This document shows, one piece after another, positions 1-7,269 of a DNA stretch of 9,772 nt. Source of the stretch: BS750m-G4 sp964472195. Lineage in GTDB: Bacteria; Bacteroidota; Ignavibacteria; Tepidaquicellales; Tepidaquicellaceae. The stretch spans positions 1 through 9,772 of the forward strand of contig CAYYJH010000097.1 in assembly GCA_964472195.1 (NCBI GenBank), written 5' to 3'. Below the pieces are notes generated by a model. That model saw only the letters and a program-made list of their open reading frames with translations, had not been told where the DNA came from and ran no database searches. Every line of letters begins with the position of its first letter. Position 1 is the first letter of the stretch. The position numbers and the translations under genes were made by a program.

Positions 1-507
1 TCATCCTGCATACTTAATCGAAAACGGTTTTGCAGATTCTGTAATTTGTTTTATCTTAAGATTAATTATCTGCCGCAGGTGAAGGTAGTCATGCGTAAGC
101 CAGGAGTTCAATAAATCTCCTGCGTATAACTTACTGTAGTTCGGATGCTCATGGAACGAATTCCAGTCGGGTGAAGAAAGCCGTAACAACCATGCGATTG
201 ATTTATTGCGTTCGTTAAGAAAATTTGCTATCGATTTATCTAAGTCTCGTTTGTTGTAATTCCTGTCCTTAACCCATGCTTCGGGATTATTCGGTTTCCA
301 TATTTCAACAGAGTGGTGAAGAACCATATCAAGCCGTTCACGGAAATCCGCAATTTCTTCATCGTACAGGTGATTAACAACTTCGAGTATAGACCACTCC
401 TGTGCAGATGGTTTCCATTCGGATTGTTCTTGAGTAACATTTTTCAGAATCTGCTCGATAGCATAAGCACTATCGGACATTTGCTTTGTAAAATCTTTTA
501 AGTTCAT
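1..507 (-). CDS. DinB/YfiT-like four-helix-bundle metal protein
   Basis: A 168-residue cytoplasmic protein of the DinB_2/YfiT-like superfamily. The family folds as a four-helix bundle that holds a divalent metal with three histidines; characterised members are thiol-dependent transferases or hydrolases, but most have no known substrate. The likely metal triad is visible: His46 in VVNHLYDEE at the end of helix 2, and His139 and His143 in LTHDYLHLRQI near the C terminus. The segment EWKPSAQEWSILEVVNHL is the usual family N-terminal pattern (P...WS..EV..HL). Length is normal for the family. The start is ATG at 505-507 and the stop is at 1-3, so the gene is complete. It lies 22 nt downstream of the SRPBCC gene on the same strand and is probably cotranscribed with it. 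The family assignment is firm; the substrate is unknown. Confidence 0.85.
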   Translation of the reverse strand: MNLKDFTKQMSDSAYAIEQILKNVTQEQSEWKPSAQEWSILEVVNHLYDEEIADFRERLDMVLHHSVEIWKPNNPEAWVKDRNYNKRDLDKSIANFLNERNKSIAWLLRLSSPDWNSFHEHPNYSKLYAGDLLNSWLTHDYLHLRQIINLKIKQITESAKPFSIKYAG

Positions 508-529
508 TTTATTTTTTTGTTTTATAAAG

Positions 530-1294
530 TTATACTTTTAAAACACCATCTTCAATAGCATGTTGTCGCCATTTTTCTGCTTTCTCTTTACCGGCTACAC
601 CGGCTTTTTCACCGGATGCAAAAATAACCTCATAGTATTGGTATTGATCGCGTTGCTTTGTTTCTACTGATTCCGGGTCGTTTGTTCGGGTACTATACTG
701 CTCTGCACGCTCTTTGATTCCAATCAGCTGCTTATGAGCCATTATCGAGTCAATGATTTTAAATACGAACATGCAAAATGGTGCAGTCCAACCATCTGCA
801 TCTCCAGAGATACGCATTACTAACCTTGAACCATCGTTTTCGGATTTAAGGTGAATGTCCACTACCATTCTGGTTACTGAACCGAGGAATCGTTCTCCTC
901 CTATCCACCAAACGAGACTTTCACCGGGTACTAAGTGACGAAGGTATCCAATTGCACTCGCATCCCCGAGTTGTGGGTCGGGTATCCATGAAACAATATG
1001 ATTTGCGGAATCCTTTCCACCGTTGTCTAATTTATCGATGCTGTAAAAACCCGCTCCTCTCCCAAGTTGTGCAAGCCAGTGCCATACTACATCTGCTGCA
1101 ACATTTATTGAAACAGCTCTTGTCATAATTACACGGACTTTTGTACCCCCTTTGAGGAATTTATCTCCCGGCATTGAGGCACACTGCTCCTCATCCGTTG
1201 ATCCCCAGCGAATCCCAAACTGAATAAAGATCATCAAAAGAACAAAGAGCACGATAATTAGAACTATTACGTAGATTAAAATTGTGGTAAACAT
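530..1294 (-). CDS. membrane-anchored SRPBCC (START-like) domain protein
   Basis: A 254-residue protein with one N-terminal hydrophobic helix (about residues 4-26) and then a START/Bet v1-like SRPBCC fold. The fold usually forms a deep pocket for a hydrophobic ligand. The diagnostic stretch is residues 60-130: a beta strand with AVSINVAADVVWHWLAQLG, then GAGFYSIDKLDN, then a W-I-P-D-P-x-L-G-D segment and GESLVWW. These match uncharacterised SRPBCC proteins of the 'WxWLxQxGxxxxGFYSxDxLxN' kind. The C-terminal 50 residues are charged (from about 200, ending EKWRQHAIEDGVLKV) and I recognise no domain in them. The single helix suggests an inner-membrane anchor, but the side on which the domain sits cannot be decided. 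ATG at 1292-1294 is chosen because it gives the intact hydrophobic helix. The DinB-like gene follows 22 nt downstream. Ligand and role are unknown. Confidence 0.75.
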   Translation of the reverse strand: MFTTILIYVIVLIIVLFVLLMIFIQFGIRWGSTDEEQCASMPGDKFLKGGTKVRVIMTRAVSINVAADVVWHWLAQLGRGAGFYSIDKLDNGGKDSANHIVSWIPDPQLGDASAIGYLRHLVPGESLVWWIGGERFLGSVTRMVVDIHLKSENDGSRLVMRISGDADGWTAPFCMFVFKIIDSIMAHKQLIGIKERAEQYSTRTNDPESVETKQRDQYQYYEVIFASGEKAGVAGKEKAEKWRQHAIEDGVLKV

Positions 1295-1351
1295 TTTAGA
1301 GACTTATTTATTTTTTAAAACATTTATGTGATGTTAAAAATTATTTATCTT

Positions 1352-2917
1352 TTAGCTGTTCACCTTATCAATATTCAGTTCTCTTAAACGTGATAAAATA
1401 AATTCTTTCCTGTCTAAGAGACTCCTCTCAAGGTCTTTTATTAAAATTTTCCTGCTTGCTTTGTAATTTGAAAAACTTGCTTTACCGTTTAACATTTTTT
1501 TCTGCCATCGCCAGATTATCTTTGGAATTTCCTTTAAGACAAGTTTCCAAAAGAATAGAGGATATATTTTTCTAAATTGATTAAATTTTAAAAAATCATA
1601 GTCAAAATATTTCGAATACATTTCCCAGAATATATATGCGATTTCTTCTGAGGATAGGTTTTTTGTTTTAATATTAGTCTGAACGTTATCGTAGAAACAT
1701 AAGTCATGCTTATTTGTAATTAGACCTTGCTCATTAAGATTGTCACGAAGTTTAGTACTAAGGTAGGGTGTTATTACTGAAAAAATCGGGTCGTCAATTT
1801 TCATTTTTTTTGCGAAGTGATAATTTTGCCAGATGGATTCCTTTGTATCTTCAGGAAGTCCAACTATGAAACCCCCTGCAACTATGATGTTATTCTTTTG
1901 TAGTAGTTTTATAGCGTGTATGGTATCAGTAGATGTTTTCTTATCTTTGGAAAGGAATTCAAGATGATTGGTCGATACGTTTTCTATTCCCATAAATACG
2001 AGTTTGAACCCGGCTCTTGCCATTTTGGAGACTAAGTTTTCATCGCATGCAATACCATGTACGCTTGCCTGAATAATGTAATCGATTTCGTTTAAACCGT
2101 TTTCAATAATAGCATCACAAACATTATGCATGTGTTTAATATTTATAAAAGCATTGTCGTCAACTATGAATATGAGTTCTGTTCCGTATGCTATAATACT
2201 TTTAATATCTTCAACAATTCGGTCTGTAGAATATTTACGGAAAGTTCTTCCATACATAGAAGGCATGCAGCAGAAATTGCAACTCATCGTACATCCTCTT
2301 GATGTCTCAATGACATCTGTTCTTTTTCCGAAGGTAAAATACTTATTAGTTAATCTAATACTGCGATTAGGAAATTTGATTTGATTCAAATCTAAGATTT
2401 CACCGCATGGATTATGAATATACTTACCGTCCTGTTTGTATGTGAGGTTTTCTACATCATTGAATTTATTATTTCCCTGACAAAGTACTTTTACTAAATT
2501 GTTAAATGCTGTCTCACCCTCACCTCTTATGACGAAATCAATTAAGTTAAAGTATTGATTAGAAAAAATGAAATCGTAATCTGTTGTAACGTGATAACCC
2601 CCTACAATCGTAATAATTTTGGTGTTTATCTCTTTAATAATTTTACAAATCTCTACAGCAGTTTGAAATTGAAAACTCATTGCAGTCAGACCGACAATAT
2701 CCGGTTTGAAGCTCTTTAGTAATTTGACAACATATTTTCTGATATTAGAACGAACTGTAACTAAATCAACGATAGCTATGTTATCAATTAAATCCTTGTC
2801 AAGGTTTCCTGCAATTGAACATAGTCCAAGATTAGGCATTCTGCTCATGCGGTCAAATCCGAATGTAGTATTAGGCATTGATAAAAGCAGGATTCTCTTT
2901 TTCAACTTATCTATCAC
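1352..2917 (-). CDS. B12-binding-type radical SAM protein, substrate unknown
   Basis: A 521-residue cytoplasmic iron-sulfur enzyme. Residues 7-150 have the Rossmann-like cobalamin-binding-domain pattern: KRILLLSMP, MPNLGLCSIAGNL, PDIVGLTAMSFQFQTAVEI, then TIVGGYHVTTDY and the FVIRGEGETAF segment before the linker. The radical SAM core follows, with the cluster motif C209-x3-C213-x2-C216 in ETSRGCTMSCNFCCMPS. Next come a IVDDNAF strand, GIENVS near 310 and GGFIVGLPEDT near 348-357, all characteristic of the Elp3/MiaB/BchE-like TIM barrel. The last 100 residues are basic and aromatic (IIWRWQKKM) and unassigned. No DxHxxG cobalamin-ligand motif is seen, which is common in this subfamily. Relatives methylate or rearrange lipids, tetrapyrroles or natural products; neighbours do not reveal the substrate. 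The start is GTG at 2917-2915, placed just before the first beta strand; no Shine-Dalgarno site is visible. Confidence 0.85.
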   Translation of the reverse strand: MIDKLKKRILLLSMPNTTFGFDRMSRMPNLGLCSIAGNLDKDLIDNIAIVDLVTVRSNIRKYVVKLLKSFKPDIVGLTAMSFQFQTAVEICKIIKEINTKIITIVGGYHVTTDYDFIFSNQYFNLIDFVIRGEGETAFNNLVKVLCQGNNKFNDVENLTYKQDGKYIHNPCGEILDLNQIKFPNRSIRLTNKYFTFGKRTDVIETSRGCTMSCNFCCMPSMYGRTFRKYSTDRIVEDIKSIIAYGTELIFIVDDNAFINIKHMHNVCDAIIENGLNEIDYIIQASVHGIACDENLVSKMARAGFKLVFMGIENVSTNHLEFLSKDKKTSTDTIHAIKLLQKNNIIVAGGFIVGLPEDTKESIWQNYHFAKKMKIDDPIFSVITPYLSTKLRDNLNEQGLITNKHDLCFYDNVQTNIKTKNLSSEEIAYIFWEMYSKYFDYDFLKFNQFRKIYPLFFWKLVLKEIPKIIWRWQKKMLNGKASFSNYKASRKILIKDLERSLLDRKEFILSRLRELNIDKVNS

Positions 2918-3141
2918 TAATAACGTAAATTATAGTATGATTTTTAAAATTTATTAAAAGATATTTAAATCAGAATTTACAAGTCAGTATACAAAGATAA
3001 ATTTAATTTTTTCGCTTACTATTGTCAATATTATACCAGAATAAAACCAGATTGTATAATGATCAGATATCAATTTCTTAAAGCCTGTGAATATACTTAA
3101 TATTGAATTGTTTTAAAAAATTAATAACAATAAATTTTTTG
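2918..3141. other. divergent AT-rich intergenic region
   Basis: This 224-nt gap separates the leftward radical SAM gene from the rightward nrnA gene and should hold promoters for both. It is very AT-rich. On the minus strand TATCTTTG (2999-2992) matches the Bacteroidota -7 element. On the plus strand I see only weak candidates, such as TATAAT at 3055-3060 with no properly spaced -35 box. No tRNA, small gene or clear hairpin was found. Confidence 0.6.
2992..3028 (-). promoter_or_regulatory. possible promoter of the radical SAM gene
   Basis: On the minus strand TATCTTTG (2999-2992) fits the TAnnTTTG -7 consensus of the Bacteroidota primary sigma factor. The nearest TTG lies in TTGACA (3028-3023), 26 nt upstream, which is longer than the usual 19-20 nt. 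The same TTGACA is 17 nt from TAAATT (3005-3000), which would suit a conventional sigma-70 arrangement. Either choice leaves an untranslated leader of roughly 70-80 nt before the GTG start. Sequence match only. Confidence 0.35.
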
Positions 3142-4137
3142 ATGGTTAAAAATTTTAACATAATCAACGATTTAATTGATAAAAGCAAGAAAATTGTATT
3201 AACTACACATTTAATACCGGATGGTGATGCTATAGGAAGCGTCCTTGCTATGTCAGAATATCTAACAGCAAAAGGTAAAGAAGCAGTAATAATTAATCAC
3301 TCACCAACTCCTGATAATTACTCCTTTCTTGATTCACAAAAACAAATTAGGATTTTTAGAGATAATGAAGAAGAGAATATCACTCTTATTAATAATGCTG
3401 ACTTGATTTTTATTTTAGATACGAATGAACTCTCGAGAGTTAAGTCTTTAGAAAAGCACATAAAAAATTCAGGAGCAAAGAAGATTTGTATTGACCATCA
3501 TATGGGATTGAATGGAAATAATTTTGATGTTATTGTCTCGGATACGTCAGTACCCGCAACAGCAGAAATACTCTACGATTACTTTCATAAAAATAATCCT
3601 GGTTTTATTGATAAGAAAATTGCAGAATACCTTTACGTTGGAATCATGACAGATACAGGTTCTTTCAGATACCCGAGAACAACGGAAAAAACTTTTTTAG
3701 TCTGTGCCGATCTCATAAAAAGGGGTGTTGATCCCGTAATGATTTATGAAAAGATATACTGCAATATTAGTATTTCAAAAGTAAAACTGTTAGCGAGATT
3801 TATCGAAAGTTTAACAATGCATTATGATAATAAACTTGTAATAGGTATTATAACCGAGCAAGATTTTAAGGAGTTTAATGCTGATGTTCAGCATGTTGAA
3901 GGGTTCTCAACTTTTATAATGAATATCAAAAACGTAGTTGCAGGAATTGTGATAGTAGAGTTACCTAAAAGTATTAAATTATCCTTAAGGTCAAAAGGTG
4001 ATATTAAAATGAATGAGTTTGCCAAAGAGTTTAATGGCGGTGGTCATGTGAATGCTGCTGGAGTCTCACTTGAAAAACAGGATGTTTATAAAGTGAAAAA
4101 GAATTTGATAGAAAGTATTAAGAATTATATTAATTAA
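3142..4137 (+). CDS. nrnA: DHH-family oligoribonuclease / pAp phosphatase NrnA
   Basis: A 331-residue cytoplasmic DHH/DHHA1 phosphoesterase. NrnA-type enzymes degrade 2-5 nt RNA fragments to mononucleotides and often also dephosphorylate pAp (3'-phosphoadenosine 5'-phosphate), using Mn2+. The metal motifs are all present: H23-x3-D27-x-D29 in THLIPDGDAIGS, D93 in FILDTNELSRV, D118-H119-H120 in CIDHHMG, and D171 in IMTDTGSFRYP. The DHHA1 substrate-binding domain ends with GGGHVNAAG (299-307). I chose ATG at 3142; an in-frame TTG at 3103 would add 13 residues with no family counterpart. No Shine-Dalgarno site precedes the ATG. pepA starts 12 nt after the stop, so the two are probably cotranscribed. 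Length fits the family. The balance between RNA and pAp activity cannot be read from sequence. Confidence 0.9.
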   Translation: MVKNFNIINDLIDKSKKIVLTTHLIPDGDAIGSVLAMSEYLTAKGKEAVIINHSPTPDNYSFLDSQKQIRIFRDNEEENITLINNADLIFILDTNELSRVKSLEKHIKNSGAKKICIDHHMGLNGNNFDVIVSDTSVPATAEILYDYFHKNNPGFIDKKIAEYLYVGIMTDTGSFRYPRTTEKTFLVCADLIKRGVDPVMIYEKIYCNISISKVKLLARFIESLTMHYDNKLVIGIITEQDFKEFNADVQHVEGFSTFIMNIKNVVAGIVIVELPKSIKLSLRSKGDIKMNEFAKEFNGGGHVNAAGVSLEKQDVYKVKKNLIESIKNYIN

Positions 4138-4149
4138 AAAAGAGAAAAA

Positions 4150-5649
4150 ATGAATTTAAAATTTGCAAAGAAGAAAACAGATTTATCGAATGTTGATGCA
4201 TATCTTTTTCTGTGTTACAAGGATAATAAGCTTCTAAAGAATGGACTAAAACAAATAGAAAAGTTTCTTTCTATAGAAATTAATAGGGTTAGTCTGGAGG
4301 ATTTTGAAGGAAAAGAAAACCAGGTTGAATTGGTATATGCAAAGAACAAAAGAATTATTTTGTGCGGTATTGGATTGGAAAAAGAAATTACCCCTGAAAA
4401 GATAAGACAGGCGTGTGCCTCTGGAATCAAAGTTGCAGATAAATGTAAAGTTTCAAAGGTTGCCGTTGATATTTTTGATACTCGTGACTCTAAATATTCG
4501 TTTAAAGAAATTATCATAGCTCAAGCCGAAAGCTGCGTACTTGCATTATATAATTACGACAAATATAAAACAGAGAAAGATAAAAATGGAACAATAATAA
4601 ATGATATTCTTTTCTTCAGCCAGCATAGTATGTCAGGTAAGAATTTCAAAGAGATAAAGGATGGATTAAAAATTGGTGGGATATTAGCCGAATCGACAAA
4701 TTTAGCGAGAGACCTTGGTAATGAACCTGCCAGTATCGCATACCCGGATTTTTTAGCGAAGAAAGTTTTAGAAAGAGGGAAAAAATGTGGATACGGTGTA
4801 AAGGTTTTCAAAGAGAATGACATTAAGAGATTGAAGATGGGGTGTGTTCTTGCAGTTGCGAGGGGGAGTGAGCATGAACCCCGTTTTGTAGTAATGAAAT
4901 ATAATGGAAATTCAAAAAGTAAACCTATCGTTCTGGTTGGAAAAGGAGTTACATTCGATTCTGGTGGAATAAATATTAAACCCACTGCGGGAATGGAAAT
5001 GATGAAAATGGATATGTGCGGTGCTGCTGCTGTGATTGGAGCGTTTGATGCAATTTCCCGATTGAAATTGAAAGTTAATGTTGTAGGATTAATTCCACTT
5101 GTCGAAAATATGCCGGGTGGAAACGCCTTGAAACCGGGTGATATTATTAAATCTTATTCGGGTAAGACAGTCGAAGTTAAAAATACAGATGCAGAGGGGA
5201 GGCTAATTCTTGCTGATGCATTAGCCTATGCCTCAGAATTTCATCCCAGGTATGTCGTGGATATAGCAACTTTAACAGGAGCAGCTATAATTTCACTTGG
5301 ACATTTAGCAATTGCAACAGTTGGAAATAATCCTGAATTAACTAACAAAATAATTGAATCGGGTATCCAAACTCATGAGAGAGTTTGGGAACTTCCGCTT
5401 TGGGATGAGTATGTGCAGCTTATGGAATCAGAAAACGCTGACGTTAGTAATACAGGACCTTCAAAGCAAGCCGGAACTATATTAGGCGGTGCTTTCTTGA
5501 AAAATTTTATAAGTGATTATACATGGTCGCATTTGGACATAGCAGGTACAGCAATCAGCAACTCTGTGAAGGAATATATTCCAAAGCACGCAACAGGTGT
5601 TGGAGTAAGACTGCTAACTCAACTTGTGATGAATGAGATTAAAAAATAA
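4150..5649 (+). CDS. pepA: leucyl aminopeptidase, M17 family (PepA)
   Basis: A 499-residue cytosolic metallopeptidase, close to the length of E. coli PepA. It removes N-terminal residues, preferentially Leu, from peptides using two metal ions and normally works as a hexamer. The N-terminal 150 or so residues form the variable macro-like domain. The catalytic domain shows all expected ligands: K265 and D270 in VGKGVTFDSGG, D288 in MMKMDMCGAAA, and D347 and E349 in the family signature NTDAEGRL. The catalytic pair K277 and R351 is also present. The spacing of these residues matches that of E. coli PepA. ATG at 4150 follows an A-rich stretch with AGAGA but no strong ribosome-binding site. It sits 12 nt after nrnA and 65 nt before the NamZ-like gene, all on one strand, which suggests a turnover operon. 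The DNA-binding role of E. coli PepA is not implied here. Confidence 0.95.
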   Translation: MNLKFAKKKTDLSNVDAYLFLCYKDNKLLKNGLKQIEKFLSIEINRVSLEDFEGKENQVELVYAKNKRIILCGIGLEKEITPEKIRQACASGIKVADKCKVSKVAVDIFDTRDSKYSFKEIIIAQAESCVLALYNYDKYKTEKDKNGTIINDILFFSQHSMSGKNFKEIKDGLKIGGILAESTNLARDLGNEPASIAYPDFLAKKVLERGKKCGYGVKVFKENDIKRLKMGCVLAVARGSEHEPRFVVMKYNGNSKSKPIVLVGKGVTFDSGGINIKPTAGMEMMKMDMCGAAAVIGAFDAISRLKLKVNVVGLIPLVENMPGGNALKPGDIIKSYSGKTVEVKNTDAEGRLILADALAYASEFHPRYVVDIATLTGAAIISLGHLAIATVGNNPELTNKIIESGIQTHERVWELPLWDEYVQLMESENADVSNTGPSKQAGTILGGAFLKNFISDYTWSHLDIAGTAISNSVKEYIPKHATGVGVRLLTQLVMNEIKK

Positions 5650-5656
5650 ATAATCA

Positions 5657-5705
5657 GTGACACAACAAAGGATTTCGCCTATGTCACAAGGAATCCGTTC
5701 TTTGT
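5657..5705. repeat. imperfect inverted repeat between pepA and the NamZ-like gene
   Basis: Two overlapping dyads fill this gap. The first pairs GTGACA (5657-5662) with TGTCAC (5682-5687) across a 19-nt loop. The second pairs ACAAA and GGATT (5665-5674) with AATCC (5692-5696) and TTTGT (5701-5705), with an extra four bases (GTTC, 5697-5700) bulged on the right arm. The dyads overlap and cannot both form fully. No U-tract follows, so it is not an ordinary intrinsic terminator. It may be a short genomic repeat, an mRNA processing site or an attenuator; sequence alone does not decide. Confidence 0.5.
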
Positions 5706-5714
5706 AAATAGAAT

Positions 5715-6965
5715 ATGTTTAAATATAATCTATATTTCATAATTGTTTTTATTTTTTTTGCGCTGGCAACATCGGCGAATCTTTCTTCAAGCATTGTATC
5801 GTCAGAAAATACGGATAGTTTTAAGCTTGGTAATGAAGTCTTGCTAAATGAAAGGGATGAGATAATACAGAATCAAAGGTTAGCATTAATTACGAACAGT
5901 AGTGGTGCATTGTCAGATGGAAGGTCTTTCGTTGATGCATTATTAGATAAAGACGATATAAATATTGTTAAAGTTTTTACTCCTGAGCATGGTTTCAGAA
6001 TAGATGACCTGGATGTCAATCATACAGATAAAATCACAGGCCTTAAAATCAAAACTTTATACGGTAAGAATAAAAAACCAACTCGAAATGATCTGGCTAA
6101 TGTAGATATCTTGATTTATGATATACAGGATGTCGGTGCGAGGTTCTATACATTCATAAACACAATGTACTATTGTATGGAAACCGCATATTCAAACGAT
6201 AAGAAGATGATAGTTTGCGATAGACCGATGATTGGGAATCCTTCATATTTAGATGGCTTTATGCTGGATGAGGATGTTAAATCATTCGTTGGACTTTTAG
6301 ATATCCCCGTAGCATATGGTATGACTTGCGGGGAGCTTGCAAATTTCATAAATGGTGAATATTTTGACGGAGCTCTTGATCTGGAAATTATTAAGATGAA
6401 AAATTATAATCGAGATATTGATTATGATTCAATAAATTTGTTTTGGATAAAACCTTCACCGAGTATGTATTTCCCTTCGACCGCTGTGGTGTATCCCGGG
6501 ACTTGTTTTCTTGAGGGAACAAATTTTTCTGAAGGGAGGGGAACGGATAAACCATTTGAGTACATCGGGTCACCTTACTGCGAAGCGTCTTTGTTAAAAG
6601 CAGAATTGGATAGTTATGGTTTTCAGGGTGTAGAGTTTGAAGAAATTTCATTTATTCCCACTAATATCAAAAGCCCTTCTAATCCTCCGAAGTATGTAGA
6701 TAAAGTCTGTGAAGGGATTTATGTCAAGGTTATAGATAAAAAACTATTCGAACCCGTAAAAGTAGGAATTGCTGTGCTTGTAAGCCTGTATAAATTATTT
6801 CCGGATTTTAAATTTAGGAAAGATAACTATATCGATAAGCTTGCTGGCACTCGTGATTTAAGAAAAATGATAAATAAAAATTTTACTGTGGGAGAAATTA
6901 CAAATTATTATCAATACGACCTAAATGAATTTAATACATTAAGGGAGAAATACTTATTGTATTAA
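5715..6965 (+). CDS. namZ: secreted exo-N-acetylmuramidase, NamZ/DUF1343 family
   Basis: A 416-residue exported protein of the DUF1343 family, now glycoside hydrolase family GH171. Characterised NamZ enzymes release N-acetylmuramic acid from the non-reducing end of peptidoglycan fragments and so support cell-wall sugar recovery. A signal peptide covers about residues 1-22 (hydrophobic core YFIIVFIFFALA, possible cut near ATSA). Family blocks follow in order: LALITNSSG (56-64), VFTPEHGFR (87-95), TGL.IKTLYG (108-117), IYDIQDVGARFYTFINTM (134-151), CDRP (168-171), YGMTCGELANFINGEY (201-216), KPSPSMYFPSTAVVYPGTCF (246-265), EGTNFSEGRGTDKPFEYIGS (267-286). The loop between PEHGFR and TGL is short (12 residues), a mild deviation. 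The gene is the last of the nrnA-pepA-namZ run and is followed by a terminator at 6999. Family assignment is strong; the exact activity is inferred. Confidence 0.88.
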   Translation: MFKYNLYFIIVFIFFALATSANLSSSIVSSENTDSFKLGNEVLLNERDEIIQNQRLALITNSSGALSDGRSFVDALLDKDDINIVKVFTPEHGFRIDDLDVNHTDKITGLKIKTLYGKNKKPTRNDLANVDILIYDIQDVGARFYTFINTMYYCMETAYSNDKKMIVCDRPMIGNPSYLDGFMLDEDVKSFVGLLDIPVAYGMTCGELANFINGEYFDGALDLEIIKMKNYNRDIDYDSINLFWIKPSPSMYFPSTAVVYPGTCFLEGTNFSEGRGTDKPFEYIGSPYCEASLLKAELDSYGFQGVEFEEISFIPTNIKSPSNPPKYVDKVCEGIYVKVIDKKLFEPVKVGIAVLVSLYKLFPDFKFRKDNYIDKLAGTRDLRKMINKNFTVGEITNYYQYDLNEFNTLREKYLLY

Positions 6966-6998
6966 TTTGATTCTTATAATTGTTATACAACTTTATAC

Positions 6999-7025
6999 AG
7001 CCCGTCTTTAAGACGGGCTTTTTTT
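6999..7025 (+). terminator. intrinsic terminator after the NamZ-like gene
   Basis: A perfect 10-bp inverted repeat pairs AGCCCGTCTT (6999-7008) with AAGACGGGCT (7010-7019); in RNA the innermost bases would open to give a loop. A run of seven T residues follows (7019-7025). It lies 33 nt after the stop of the NamZ-like gene and just before the next promoter, so it separates the two transcription units cleanly. Confidence 0.93.
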
Positions 7026-7038
7026 ATGAAAATAACAC

Positions 7039-7069
7039 TTGACAAAAGGAATAAAATAGTATATTTTTG
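7039..7069 (+). promoter_or_regulatory. Bacteroidota-type promoter (TTG-N20-TAnnTTTG)
   Basis: TTG at 7039-7041 (within TTGACA, 7039-7044) is followed after exactly 20 nt by TATTTTTG at 7062-7069, which matches the TAnnTTTG -7 element of the Bacteroidota primary sigma factor. Transcription should start a few bases downstream, around 7074-7078. It lies 13 nt past the T-run of the upstream terminator and faces the SBBP gene. This is the best promoter in the window and the strongest hint to the taxonomic group. Confidence 0.85.
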
Positions 7070-7088
7070 TTGTAGTGTAAGCTACGAC
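7069..7088. promoter_or_regulatory. operator-like dyad overlapping the transcription start
   Basis: GTTGTAG (7069-7075) and CTACGAC (7082-7088) are inverted around a 6-nt spacer, with one G-T mismatch in the arms. The dyad begins on the last base of the -7 element and covers the predicted start site, where a repressor would be expected to bind. It may instead be by-chance symmetry or an RNA fold that competes with the larger 5' hairpin. Confidence 0.3.
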
Positions 7089-7116
7089 ACTATTGCAATA
7101 AATTAAGCTTACACTA
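7073..7116 (+). promoter_or_regulatory. 5'-terminal mRNA hairpin of the SBBP leader
   Basis: TAGTGTAAGCT (7073-7083) pairs perfectly with AGCTTACACTA (7106-7116), leaving a 22-nt loop. Because the predicted start is near 7074-7078, most of this stem would form the 5' end of the transcript, where such hairpins often protect mRNA from decay. The loop and downstream sequence contain near-copies of the right arm, at 7079-7090 and 7155-7164, that could compete for pairing. Confidence 0.5.
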
Positions 7117-7243
7117 TTTTGTTCTAATTTTATAGATTAATTTTCAAATACTATAAGCTACACTGCGGGCAAAACTCCCGCATTGACACTTTTCTCCAAT
7201 CGAGATTCCTGCCGATAGGGGTTTTACCCAACTTACTACTGAT

Positions 7244-7269
7244 GTTATATCAATTACGAATTGATTAAC
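7244..7269 (+). promoter_or_regulatory. leader hairpin upstream of the SBBP start
   Basis: GTTA (7244-7247) pairs with TAAC (7266-7269), T7248 is bulged, and ATCAATT (7249-7255) pairs with AATTGAT (7259-7265) around an ACG loop. It is AT-rich and has no U-tract after it, so it is not a terminator. It may be part of a larger leader fold. Confidence 0.4.

Noticed and set aside
3055..3060. TATAAT as the nrnA -10 box
   Set aside because: The only nearby TTGTCA is 27 nt upstream, too far, and this group normally uses TAnnTTTG.
3103..3141. An upstream TTG start that would add 13 residues to NrnA
   Set aside because: The extension is not needed for the first DHH motif, and ATG at 3142 gives the usual family length and N terminus.
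4215..4985. Minus-strand reading frames inside pepA
   Set aside because: They are antisense to an intact catalytic gene with all metal ligands and show no recognisable domain.
6391..6651. Minus-strand reading frame inside the NamZ-like gene
   Set aside because: It lies opposite the most conserved part of the family and its translation resembles nothing.
7183..7188. A second TTGACA in the leader as an extra promoter
   Set aside because: No acceptable -10 or TAnnTTTG element follows at the right distance.
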